From Actinomycetota bacterium (GTDB lineage: Bacteria > Actinomycetota > Thermoleophilia > Solirubrobacterales > JACPNS01): 32,929 nucleotides of DNA. Position 1 is the stretch's first letter, and the number at the start of each line of letters is the position of its first letter. The position numbers and the translations under genes were made by a program. The stretch spans positions 1 to 32,929 of the forward strand of contig JACRKX010000043.1 in NCBI GenBank assembly GCA_016219715.1. Reading direction: 5' to 3'. This document shows positions 15,893-26,752 of the stretch, piece after piece. Under the pieces are notes generated by a model. It was not told the DNA's origin. It saw only the letters and a program-made list of their open reading frames with translations, and did not search any database.

Positions 15893-16928
15893 CTCCACCC
15901 CGGCCAGTTACAGCTGGACGATCGACACCACGCCGCCCAACACCTCGATCACTGCCAACCCGGCCACGCTGACCACCAGCACCGGCGCATCGTTCAGTTT
16001 CACCGCGACCGAAACCGCCACCTTCCAGTGCCAGCTAGACGGCGGCGGCTACAGCACATGCACCAGCCCGCGTAGCTACACGTCGCTGGCAGATGGCTCG
16101 CACACATTTATGGTGCGTGCGACCGACACCGCGGGCAACGCCGACGCCACGCCCGCGAGCTACACCTGGACCGTCGACACCACGCCGCCAAACACCTCGA
16201 TCACTTCGAACCCCGCGTCGCTGACCAACAGCACAGGCGCATCCTTCAGCTTCACCGCCACCGAGACCGCCACCTTCCAGTGCCAGCTAGACGGCGGCGG
16301 ATACGGCGCATGCACCAGCCCGCGCAACTACACGTCGCTGACAGACGGCTCGCACACCTTCGACGTGCGCGCCACTGACACGGCTGGCAACGTCGACGCC
16401 ACGCCGGCCAGCTACAGCTGGACGGTTGACACAACGGTGCCTGACACCTCGATCACCGTCAACCCGGCCGCGTTGACCACGAGCACCGATGCATCCTTCA
16501 GCTTCACCGCGACCGAGGTCGCCACCTTCCAGTGCCAGCTAGACGGCGGTGGCTACGGCGCATGCACAAGCCCGCGCGGCTACACGTCGCTGGCGGACGG
16601 CTCGCACACCTTCATGGTGCGCGCGAGCGACGCGGCCGGCAACACCGACGCCACACCTGCCAGCGTCACCTGGACGATCGACACGGCGGCTCCCAATACC
16701 ACCATTACGTCCAATCCCGCAGCGTTGTCTGGCAGCACCGGCGCATCCTTCAGCTTCACCGCCACAGAGACCGCCACCTTCCAATGCCAGCTAGACGGCG
16801 GCGGCTACGGCTCCTGCACCAGCCCGCGGGTCTACAGCTCGCTGGCCGACGGATCGCACACGTTCGACGTGCGCGCCACCGACACCGCCGGCAACACCGA
16901 CGCCACACTTGCCAGTTACGGCTGGACG
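15651..16928 (+). repeat. Tandem 252-base Ig-like modules
   Basis: The marker TGCCAGCTAGACGGCGG occurs at 15758, 16029, 16281, 16533 and 16785. The steps are 271, 252, 252 and 252 bases, so the unit is exactly 252 bases (84 residues) and the first step carries 19 extra. The units are close copies at the DNA level, all with IDTTPPNT...SFSFTATETATFQCQLDGGGYGACTSPR...DGSHTFDVRATDTAGN. Each has a cysteine pair (FQC...YGAC). Confidence 0.9.
15872..15909 (+). repeat. Perfect 19-base tandem duplication that breaks the frame
   Basis: GACTCCACCCCGGCCAGTT occurs twice with nothing between (15872-15890 and 15891-15909). Removing one copy restores NLDSTPASYSWTIDTTPPNT in one frame and returns the module spacing from 271 to 252 bases. 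With both copies the reading frame meets TGA at 15890-15892. Confidence 0.95.
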
Positions 16929-18308
16929 ATCGACGCGACCGTGCCCAACGTGCAGATCACCTCGCCGGCCGGCGGTTCGACGCTGGGCGACACCACTCCC
17001 GACGTCTCGTTCACGGCGAGTGACGCGAATGGCGTTACTGTCGAGTGCAAGACCGACGGCGGCCCATGGACGGCGTGCGGCTCTCCGTACACCACGCCGG
17101 CCCTTGCCGACGGAGCGCACGTCGTCTCGGTCCGCGCCCTCGATCCGGCCGGAAACGAAGGGTCAGCGGCGGTCAACTTCACGGTCGACGCGACCTTCCC
17201 GACGGTCTCCATCACCACGCCGGCAAGCGGCTTGGCTACCTCCGACGCGACCCCGACGATCGGCTTCACCGCGAACGGAAGCGGCGCGCTTACGGTCGAG
17301 TGCAAGGTCGACTCGGGAGCGTTCGCGGCGTGCACCTCCGGAGGCTCGCTCGCGACCCTCGCCGACGGTCAGCACACGCTCACCGTGCGGGTGACCGATC
17401 CGCTGGCCCGAGTGGTCACGGCCGATCGTACGTTCACCGTCGACACGAGCGCACCGGCGATCAACTTCGCCTCGCCCGCGAACGGCGCTGTCGCTCAGGG
17501 TCCGGCCCTTGACGTTTCCTTCGGCGTATCTGACGCGACGAGCGTCAGCCTCACCTGTAGCGTCGACTCTTCGCCGCCGGCGGCGTGCTCTTCGCCGTTC
17601 TCGACCGGCGCGCTTTCCGACGGGCCACACGGCGTCACGGTGAACATGGTCGACGCCGCCGGAAACGTAGCCGCCGGAAACGTCAACTTCACGATCGACT
17701 CGACCGCCCCGGCCTTGACGATCGGCTCACCCTCTGCGGGAGCGACCGTCACGACCGCCGTGGCGACGGTCGTCTTCGGAGCGACGGATTCGACCGCCGT
17801 CAGCTACCAGTGCGCGGTCGACGGCGGATCTCCGCAGCCATGCGCATCGCCGTATGTGCCGGCGATCGCCGCCGGATCCCGCACGGTCACCGTCTACGCC
17901 TTCGACGCCGCCGGCAACAGCACGTCGCAGGTGCTGAACTTCACCTTCGCGCCGCCGGCGCCGGCGCCGGACGCATCGCCCTCCACGCCGCCGGTCGGCG
18001 GGGCTCAGACCTACTCGGCCACGCTGACGGCCAAGAAGAAGGCCGGGAAGCTGAGGCTCTCGCTGAAGCTCACGCCGCCGGCCGGAGTCAGCGCAGCGTG
18101 TGCCGGCACAGTGAGCTTCAGCGGGAAGATGCTGCGGGTGAAGGTCGGGGGAACGGCCGTCCTCAAGTCGGTGGCCGGCGCGTGTGTGGCCATGCGCGTC
18201 GCCAAGGTCAAGAAGACGCTGAAGGGCAAGCTGAAGCTGACTGCGACATTTGCCGGCAGTGCGCAGATCGCGCCGGTAAAGACATCCAAGACGTTCAAGG
18301 TGAAGTAG
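16110..18308 (+). CDS. Ig-like repeat protein, 3' part of the broken giant gene
   Basis: The frame is open from just after the duplication (tac at 15909); 16110 is only the first ATG and lies inside a module, with no Shine-Dalgarno, so this is not an independent gene start. It encodes four near-identical 84-residue modules, then four diverged ones (VTVECKTDGGPWTAC, LTVECKVDSGAFAAC, VSLTCSVDSSPPAAC, VSYQCAVDGGSPQPC), each with a cysteine pair that could form a disulfide. A Pro-rich linker (APPAPAPDASPSTPP) leads to a basic domain of about 110 residues (TLTAKKKAGKLRLSLKLTPPAG...KVKKTLKGKLKLTATFAG) with two cysteines. The basic end may hold the protein to the cell wall, which is inference. Confidence 0.75.
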   Translation: MVRATDTAGNADATPASYTWTVDTTPPNTSITSNPASLTNSTGASFSFTATETATFQCQLDGGGYGACTSPRNYTSLTDGSHTFDVRATDTAGNVDATPASYSWTVDTTVPDTSITVNPAALTTSTDASFSFTATEVATFQCQLDGGGYGACTSPRGYTSLADGSHTFMVRASDAAGNTDATPASVTWTIDTAAPNTTITSNPAALSGSTGASFSFTATETATFQCQLDGGGYGSCTSPRVYSSLADGSHTFDVRATDTAGNTDATLASYGWTIDATVPNVQITSPAGGSTLGDTTPDVSFTASDANGVTVECKTDGGPWTACGSPYTTPALADGAHVVSVRALDPAGNEGSAAVNFTVDATFPTVSITTPASGLATSDATPTIGFTANGSGALTVECKVDSGAFAACTSGGSLATLADGQHTLTVRVTDPLARVVTADRTFTVDTSAPAINFASPANGAVAQGPALDVSFGVSDATSVSLTCSVDSSPPAACSSPFSTGALSDGPHGVTVNMVDAAGNVAAGNVNFTIDSTAPALTIGSPSAGATVTTAVATVVFGATDSTAVSYQCAVDGGSPQPCASPYVPAIAAGSRTVTVYAFDAAGNSTSQVLNFTFAPPAPAPDASPSTPPVGGAQTYSATLTAKKKAGKLRLSLKLTPPAGVSAACAGTVSFSGKMLRVKVGGTAVLKSVAGACVAMRVAKVKKTLKGKLKLTATFAGSAQIAPVKTSKTFKVK

Positions 18309-18347
18309 CCGCGCCGGTGGCTTGGCCGCGTGGATCGGTCGCGCACA

Positions 18348-18353
18348 TAGGAT
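18348..18353 (+). promoter_or_regulatory. Candidate leaderless -10 of surE
   Basis: TAGGAT lies seven bases before the surE ATG, with no Shine-Dalgarno in between. This matches the TANNNT-N7 spacing of leaderless actinobacterial promoters. A TTGGCC 20 bases further upstream is a poor -35. Confidence 0.45.
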
Positions 18354-18360
18354 TACGTGC

Positions 18361-21290
<2,930 letters not shown>

Positions 21291-21293
21291 TGG

Positions 21294-21310
21294 CGCGCGG
21301 CCACCGCGCG
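21294..21310. terminator. Hairpin between convergent ligA and P450 genes
   Basis: CGCGCGG and CCGCGCG form a 7-base-pair stem with loop CCA, and fill almost the whole 21-base gap between the two stop codons. There is no T-run. It is a candidate two-way terminator of the GC-only kind. Confidence 0.5.
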
Positions 21311-21311
21311 T

Positions 21312-22727
21312 TCAGTGCCGTGCGCGGACCACGACGCGCGCGCCGCGCGCGGGGATCATCGTCACGTTGCGGTGCCGGGCGCGCTCTGGTTCGGGCCGGT
21401 CGGCCTCGATGTCGAGCCGTTTGACCATCGCGTCGAAGACCACGCGCTGTTCGGCCATCGCGAGAGATGCGCCCAGGCAGCGGCGTGTGCCGCCGCCGAA
21501 GGGGAACCACTCGTAGGTTCCGGGCTTGCGGCCGGCCCAGCGTCGCGGCTTGAAGGCGTAGGGATCGGGGTAGAGGTCCTCGCGGTGGTGCGTGAGCAGG
21601 ATGCTGGCGGACACGGGTGTGCCTGCCGGTACGCCGAAGTCGCCGATGCGCCAGGCCGACTGTACGCGGCGACCGACGATCGGCACGACCGGACGTGAGC
21701 GCATCGCCTCGTTGATCACGTACTCGATCTGGTCGGCGGCGTCTTCGCGACCGCCGCGGACCGACTCGTAGAGCTCGTCGTAGGCGTCGGGCGTGCGGGT
21801 CAGCCGCTCCCAGGCCCACGACAGCGAGTTGGCCGTAGTCTCGTGGCCCGCGAGCACGAGCGTGACGAGTTCGTCGCGCAGTTCACGGTCGGTCAGCGCT
21901 TCGCCGTCGTCGGCGCGCGAACGCAGCAACATCGAGAGGATGTCGTGCCGGTCGCCGGCGTCGTCGGCTCGGCGCCGGTCGGCGATCACTTCGTAGGTCG
22001 CCCGGTCGAGTATTGAGATCGCCAGCTTGGCGATTCCGACCGGCTCGCTGTGCCCGAGGTTCATCAGCTCCCCGACCTGGGCGATGGCCCAGTTGGACAT
22101 CGTGACGACCTGCTTGGTCGCTTGACGCAGCCGCCACTCGGGTGTGTCGTGCTTCGGACGCCCTTCGATCCCGAAGATTCCCGACATGATTACGTCGAGC
22201 GTGATCGCCTGCATCCGGGGGGCCAGCTGGAATGGCTCACCGACCGGCCAGCGCGCGATCTCGCGTTCGGCCGCCCGCTCGATCATCTGCGAGTAACGCG
22301 CGACGGCGTCGCCGTGGAAGGCCGGAAGCAGCAGCTTGCGCTGGCGCATGTGGCGCTCGCCCTGGGAGGTGAGCACCGAGTTCTCGCCGACGAACGGGCG
22401 CAGTGGCGACTCACCCGTCAGCGACGGAACCAGCTCGGGTGGGGCCGTGAAGAGGGACTTCACGTGGTCGGGGTGGCTGACGACGACCGGCCGGCCGGCG
22501 ATGACGCCGTTGAAACGGAAGACCTCGCCGAGTTCGCGCCTGGCGCGCGATACGAACTGCTCCTGGCGCATCGTGAAGCGCAGGACCTGGATGGCCCGCG
22601 GAAGCTGGATCATCGGCGGCTCGGCGAGCCCCGCGAGCTCGGCGGCATCGATTGGACCGGCTGGCGAGGGCGTGGTGGTGCCCCGGCCCTCCAGTGGCAA
22701 CTCGGTTGCTTCGAGCGTCTCAGCCAT
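21312..22727 (-). CDS. Cytochrome P450
   Basis: Read from ATG 22727 the product is 471 residues; the track's longer start lies inside the divergent TetR gene. The I-helix oxygen-binding motif is AGHETT (293-298), the K-helix ExxR is Glu340-Ala-Met-Arg343, and the heme loop is FPFGGGTRRCLGASLAMAE with the heme thiolate at Cys417. It has no clear membrane anchor, so it is likely a soluble monooxygenase that needs ferredoxin and reductase partners; none is seen in this window. The substrate cannot be told from sequence. The divergent TetR gene and shared palindrome suggest induction by a ligand of that regulator. Confidence 0.93.
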   Translation of the reverse strand: MAETLEATELPLEGRGTTTPSPAGPIDAAELAGLAEPPMIQLPRAIQVLRFTMRQEQFVSRARRELGEVFRFNGVIAGRPVVVSHPDHVKSLFTAPPELVPSLTGESPLRPFVGENSVLTSQGERHMRQRKLLLPAFHGDAVARYSQMIERAAEREIARWPVGEPFQLAPRMQAITLDVIMSGIFGIEGRPKHDTPEWRLRQATKQVVTMSNWAIAQVGELMNLGHSEPVGIAKLAISILDRATYEVIADRRRADDAGDRHDILSMLLRSRADDGEALTDRELRDELVTLVLAGHETTANSLSWAWERLTRTPDAYDELYESVRGGREDAADQIEYVINEAMRSRPVVPIVGRRVQSAWRIGDFGVPAGTPVSASILLTHHREDLYPDPYAFKPRRWAGRKPGTYEWFPFGGGTRRCLGASLAMAEQRVVFDAMVKRLDIEADRPEPERARHRNVTMIPARGARVVVRARH

Positions 22728-22735
22728 AAGATTGG

Positions 22736-22748
22736 AGTGTAGACTACA
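22736..22748. promoter_or_regulatory. Shared P450/TetR control site: palindrome with two -10 hexamers
   Basis: TGTAGACTACA (22738-22748) is a perfect palindrome around a central A, in the 36-base gap between the divergent starts. A - strand TACACT (22736-22741) lies eight bases from the P450 ATG, and a + strand TAGACT (22740-22745) lies 18 bases from the TetR ATG. Both overlap the palindrome, so a bound repressor would block both promoters. Binding by the adjacent TetR is inferred. Confidence 0.5.
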
Positions 22749-22763
22749 AAAGATGGACTCGCT

Positions 22764-23417
22764 ATGACGACGGTTACTCCTAACAAGCGCGGGCTCCGAT
22801 CTCGTGAGGCCGTGCTCGACGCGGCCGAACGGGTCATGGCCGAGCGCGGCTACGAGGCTGCGACGATCACCCGCATCGTCGAGCTCTCGGGAGTTCCGAT
22901 GAGTTCGGTGTATCACTACTTCCAGTCGAAGGACGGCGTCCTGCTCGCGGTGCTGGAGCGCGGTGCGGCGCGGTTCATCGCTTCGCTCGACCTGCCGGCC
23001 GAACCGCTCGGCGATCCTTACGAGCACGCGTCGGCGATGTCGGCGAGGCTTGCGTCGGCCCTCGCGGACAATCCATGGTTCCTACGTCTGCTGATCGTCC
23101 TTGCTGTCCAGCCTCGTGGCGAGCGCGACCCCGAGGCAGACGCAACAATCGAGCGAGCGCGCGTGGCCGCCCTGAGCGCGATCCGCGAGCAGATCGCCGT
23201 GGCGGCGGGCATCGATGCCGAGGCTCCCGCCGCCAGACAGCTCGCGCTGTTCGCCCTGGCGATCTTCGACGGCGCATTCATCGCGTCTCAGCCCGATTCT
23301 CCTGACGCGCTGGCGGCCGTCCTCGATCTGCTGCCTGACGCGATGCTGGCCGCCGCGGCAAGACTGCTCGATGGCGTCTCCGGCGCCGCCGTCAGTCCAG
23401 CAGGGCGATCGTCTTGA
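22764..23417 (+). CDS. TetR-family transcriptional regulator, divergent from the P450
   Basis: The 217-residue product has an N-terminal TetR helix-turn-helix at about residues 13-58 (REAVLDAAERVMAERGYEAATITRIVELSGVPMSSVYHYFQSKDGVLLAVLE), with the usual sequence around the recognition helix. The rest is a helical ligand-binding part with no recognisable ligand class. It is divergent from the P450 and probably controls it and itself through the TGTAGACTACA site. Its 3' end overlaps the convergent dacB end by 26 bases. Confidence 0.93.
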   Translation: MTTVTPNKRGLRSREAVLDAAERVMAERGYEAATITRIVELSGVPMSSVYHYFQSKDGVLLAVLERGAARFIASLDLPAEPLGDPYEHASAMSARLASALADNPWFLRLLIVLAVQPRGERDPEADATIERARVAALSAIREQIAVAAGIDAEAPAARQLALFALAIFDGAFIASQPDSPDALAAVLDLLPDAMLAAAARLLDGVSGAAVSPAGRSS

Positions 23418-24720
23418 CGATGCGGTCCTGAGCGGTGCGAGCGCTGGGCGGCCAGACCCTGTTGTTGAGGATCGAAAAGGCGATCAAGTGGTCGGCGGCG
23501 GTGGTGCAGTAGCCCGAAAGGGCCGAGACGTTGCTGAGCGTGCCGGTCTTTGCCCGGCAGCGCTTCGAGGCCTGCGTGCCGCGCATGCGGTTGTGTAGCG
23601 TGCCGTCGACGCCCGGGATCGGCAGCGAGCGGTCGAAGGGCGTGAAGAACGGGGTGGTGCTTGCGCCGCGCAACAGGTCCACGACCTCTCGCGGCGCGGC
23701 GCGGTCGCTGCGCGAGAGACCTGAGCCGTCTCCCAGCGAGACGCGTGAGCCGAATTTGGATGCCGCCCTGCGGGCAGCCTCGGCACCGGCGCGGGTGGTT
23801 GCGGGATCGCCCTCGGTCAGGATCGGGTCGCCGTCGGCCGCCGCCTCGGCGCCTGCGCCGCCGGTGGTCTCGCCTGCGCCTCCGCGAACGACCTCGGCGG
23901 GCATCGCCAGGCCTTTCACCAGCATCTCGGCGAGGTAGTTGTTGGAGGGCTTGTTCATCTGTCGCGAAAGCTGCGACATCGGCAGCGATTCGACGTAGGC
24001 GACAGGGCGCGCGCCGGCGGGCGTGGCGCGCACTCCCGTGCTGCCCTTCACGACTACGCCGGCCTTGCGCAGTGCCGTGCGCATGCGCTGGGCCGCGTAA
24101 CGCGGCGGGTCGCTCTGGTACCTGCCGCCGGCGAATCCCTTGTTGAAGATCAGCGCGCCGAGCTGGCCACCGATGTCACCGCTGCGACGGAAGCCATAGG
24201 TGGCGGTGCCGCGGTAACGGTCCCACGCGGTCTCGTCGCCGTAAACGCGACCGGTGATCGTGGTGATCCCGACCAGGCGCGCGAGCAGCGCGATCTGCTC
24301 GGCGGTCGCGCCTGAGCCGAAGTGCTTCCTCACGTAGTCGGTGCTGCCGAACAGCGGATCTCCGCCACCGCGCAGGTAGACGTTTCCGACCAGTTCGCCA
24401 CCTACGGTCGTGCCGTCGGTCCACAGCGCCGTGATGAAGCGCTCGTCGGCCCCATAGCGGTCGAGCGCCGCGGCGGCGGTGAACAGCTTGGTGTTCGAGG
24501 CGAGGATGCGTCTGACGGTGCCGCGCCTGTTGAGCAGCGGCTTAGACGCCGTTACGTCGTAGACGTACGCTCCAGACGCGCCGGGCAGCCCGCGGGCCGA
24601 TCGCTTTAGATCGGCCACGGAGGCCGCGTGGGCGGGGATTACAACCGTCAGCACGGCAAGCGCCGCGATCAGACAGGCTACGGCGGCGGCGCGCAGGGCG
24701 GGTGAGACACGAGAAATCAT
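23392..24720 (-). CDS. dacB: D-alanyl-D-alanine carboxypeptidase/endopeptidase (PBP4 type)
   Basis: The 442-residue product is a low-molecular-weight class C penicillin-binding protein that trims or cleaves peptidoglycan peptides outside the membrane. A signal peptide (residues 1-33, ending PAHAA) leads to the three active-site motifs: Ser75-Asn-Thr-Lys78 (SxxK), Ser259-Asn-Asn261 (SxN) and Lys391-Thr-Gly393 (KTG). Between SxN and KTG lies a low-complexity Gly/Ala insert (about 279-312), unusual in detail but common in high-GC proteins. It overlaps the TetR gene tail to tail and lies 59 bases after fadD on the same strand. Confidence 0.94.
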   Translation of the reverse strand: MISRVSPALRAAAVACLIAALAVLTVVIPAHAASVADLKRSARGLPGASGAYVYDVTASKPLLNRRGTVRRILASNTKLFTAAAALDRYGADERFITALWTDGTTVGGELVGNVYLRGGGDPLFGSTDYVRKHFGSGATAEQIALLARLVGITTITGRVYGDETAWDRYRGTATYGFRRSGDIGGQLGALIFNKGFAGGRYQSDPPRYAAQRMRTALRKAGVVVKGSTGVRATPAGARPVAYVESLPMSQLSRQMNKPSNNYLAEMLVKGLAMPAEVVRGGAGETTGGAGAEAAADGDPILTEGDPATTRAGAEAARRAASKFGSRVSLGDGSGLSRSDRAAPREVVDLLRGASTTPFFTPFDRSLPIPGVDGTLHNRMRGTQASKRCRAKTGTLSNVSALSGYCTTAADHLIAFSILNNRVWPPSARTAQDRIVKTIALLD

Positions 24721-24779
24721 TGGTCAGATGATTAACCCCTTTCCCGCCCCAACGTAGCGGTCCTGCCTGCCGCGTGGCG

Positions 24780-26621
24780 TTAAGAAGCGTCTTCGGCGTA
24801 CATGCTCTCGAAGACGTCAGCGTACTTGTCGTAGACCACGCTGCGCTTGACCTTCAGCGTTGGCGTCAGCTCGCCGGTCGGCTGTGTGAGATCGTGGTCG
24901 AGGATGCGGAACTTCTTGACCTGCTCGACCGGGGCGAACTGCGAGTTGACCTCGGTGATCACCCCTTGAATCAGCTCGCGAACCTTCGGGTCTTCGGCCA
25001 TCGCGGCGTTGTCGGGCTCGATACCAAGCTGATCGCCCAGCGCCGGCAGTTCGTCGGGGTCGAGCGTGATCAGAGCCACCGGGTAGGGCTTGCGGTCAGC
25101 AAACATCACGGCCTGCGACACCCAGCGGTTCTGCTTCATCGCGTTCTCGAAGTTGGCCGGCGTGAGGTTCTTGCCGCCCGCCGTGATGATGATGTCCTTC
25201 TTGCGACCGGTGATGTAGACGAAGCCGTCCTCGTCGATCTCGGCGATGTCGCCGGTGTGCAGCCAGCCGTCGGGATCGAGTGTCTCGGCCGTCTCGTTTG
25301 AGTTCTTGTAGTAACCCTGGAAGATGTTCGCGCCCTTGATCAGCAGTTCGCCGTCTTCGGCGATGCGGCAGGTCACGCCCGGCACGGGCTTCCCGACCGA
25401 GCCGAAGCGGAACTCGTTACGCGTGTTGGCGGTCGACAGCGTTGCCGTTTCGGTCATGCCGTAACCCTCGTAGACCGGTACGCCGCAGGCGTAGAAGAAC
25501 TCGAGGATCTCCCTGGCGATCGGCGCGGCGCCGGTCACCGCGCGCTTGACGTTGCCGCCGAACAGGTTCTGGACCAGCGAGTAGACCGGTTCCTGGGCCG
25601 CCTCAAACGCTGCCATCAGCTCCGCCGGAACCTCTTCGCCGGCGTTCTGCATCAGACGAACTTTCAGCCCGACCTCGACGGCCTTGTCGAACATCGCCTG
25701 CTCTTCGGGGGTCTTCGACGCCTTGACCGTGTTGGCCAGCACGTAGAGCTTCTCGAAGATGCGCGGCACGCTCGGGAAGTTGGCGGGCTTGGTCTCCATC
25801 AGGTTGGGCACGATCTTCGCCGCATCGCGCTCCCAGTAGATGATCGTGCCGCCGATGTCGACGCTGGTGAACTGCACGAGCAGCGCGAAGCTGTGTGCCA
25901 GCGGCAGGAACAGGAACGAGGTCTCGCCGGGCTCGAGCACGCCGGCCGCCTCGGCCATGTGGGTGGTGTTTAGGTAGTTCTCGTGCGTGATCATGCAGCC
26001 CTTTGGCGGCCCGGTCGTACCGGAGGTGTAGATGATCGTGCAGAGATCGCCGGGCTGCACCGAGGCCACGCGGTCCTCGAACTCCGCGTCGGGGATGGCT
26101 TCGCCCTGCTGCTTGAGTTCGGTGAGCGTGATCGCTTCGCCGAGATCGTCGACGTCGGGATCCATGATCACAACGAGCTCCAGGTGCGTGAGGTTGCCGC
26201 GAACCTGCTTGATCTTGTCGAGCTGCTCGCCGTTCTCGAGAAACAGCACCTTGGCCTCGGAGTGCTCGAGCACGTACTCGCACTCGACCGGAGAGTTCGT
26301 CTGGTAAATCGGGGCGACACAAGCGCCGGCGCACAGCGCTGCGAAGTCGGCGTGCGTCCACTCGGCGCGGGTGTTGGCGAGGATCGCGACCTTGTCGCCG
26401 AGCGATACGCCGTTGGCCATCAATCCCTTGCCGATCGCCTTGACGATCTCACCGAGCTCGGAGTAGCTGATTTCGCGCCACTCTTCGCCCTCCTTCACTC
26501 GCTGGGCGATGCCCTCGGCGTACTTGGCCGTGGCCAGCGTGAGCATGTCGGCGACCGTTGTGGAGTTGGTCGATTGATCGACGACCGGCGCCGCTGGAGA
26601 GGCGTAAAGATCGATTCCCAT
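24780..26621 (-). CDS. Long-chain acyl-CoA synthetase (AMP-binding, FadD15-like)
   Basis: This enzyme joins a fatty acid to CoA through an acyl-AMP. The 613-residue product has the P-loop [11 protein letters not shown] (198-208), the A5 motif YEGYGMTET (about 384-392), the A7 motif [12 protein letters not shown] (452-463), the A8 hinge [17 protein letters not shown] (472-488) and a C-terminal lysine in LTPTLKVKR (about 590). The overall layout resembles the FadD15 group of mycobacteria rather than the E. coli FadD group. No signal peptide is seen. It sits 131 bases downstream of the acyl-CoA reductase gene on the same strand, and both probably work on the same acyl chains. Confidence 0.92.
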   Translation of the reverse strand: MGIDLYASPAAPVVDQSTNSTTVADMLTLATAKYAEGIAQRVKEGEEWREISYSELGEIVKAIGKGLMANGVSLGDKVAILANTRAEWTHADFAALCAGACVAPIYQTNSPVECEYVLEHSEAKVLFLENGEQLDKIKQVRGNLTHLELVVIMDPDVDDLGEAITLTELKQQGEAIPDAEFEDRVASVQPGDLCTIIYTSGTTGPPKGCMITHENYLNTTHMAEAAGVLEPGETSFLFLPLAHSFALLVQFTSVDIGGTIIYWERDAAKIVPNLMETKPANFPSVPRIFEKLYVLANTVKASKTPEEQAMFDKAVEVGLKVRLMQNAGEEVPAELMAAFEAAQEPVYSLVQNLFGGNVKRAVTGAAPIAREILEFFYACGVPVYEGYGMTETATLSTANTRNEFRFGSVGKPVPGVTCRIAEDGELLIKGANIFQGYYKNSNETAETLDPDGWLHTGDIAEIDEDGFVYITGRKKDIIITAGGKNLTPANFENAMKQNRWVSQAVMFADRKPYPVALITLDPDELPALGDQLGIEPDNAAMAEDPKVRELIQGVITEVNSQFAPVEQVKKFRILDHDLTQPTGELTPTLKVKRSVVYDKYADVFESMYAEDAS

Positions 26622-26634
26622 AACGTCTCGTTCC

Positions 26635-26665
26635 CAAATCCGTTTCTTCCGCCGCGGCGGATTTG
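26635..26665. promoter_or_regulatory. Inverted repeat in the fadD upstream region
   Basis: CAAATCCG and CGGATTTG are exact 8-base arms separated by 15 bases, 14 to 44 bases upstream of the fadD ATG. Placement in an otherwise gene-free 131-base stretch suggests an operator or a 5'-leader hairpin. I cannot name the binding protein, and the rest of the stretch shows only a - strand TAAGCT as a possible -10. Confidence 0.35.
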
Positions 26666-26752
26666 CGTTTGGAAGCCCGCAGCCTCCTCGGTTGGGGCTA
26701 GCTTAAACGAGCCGGCACGGATTCCGCGCGGCCACTGGACGTGTCTGGACGG

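Noticed and set aside
12826-16928. Tandem repeats as a CRISPR array
   Set aside because: The units are 145-252 bases, continuous and coding, with no spacer-repeat alternation.
21312-23027. 571-residue version of the P450
   Set aside because: The first 100 residues are antisense to the TetR gene; the start at 22727 leaves a normal P450 length.
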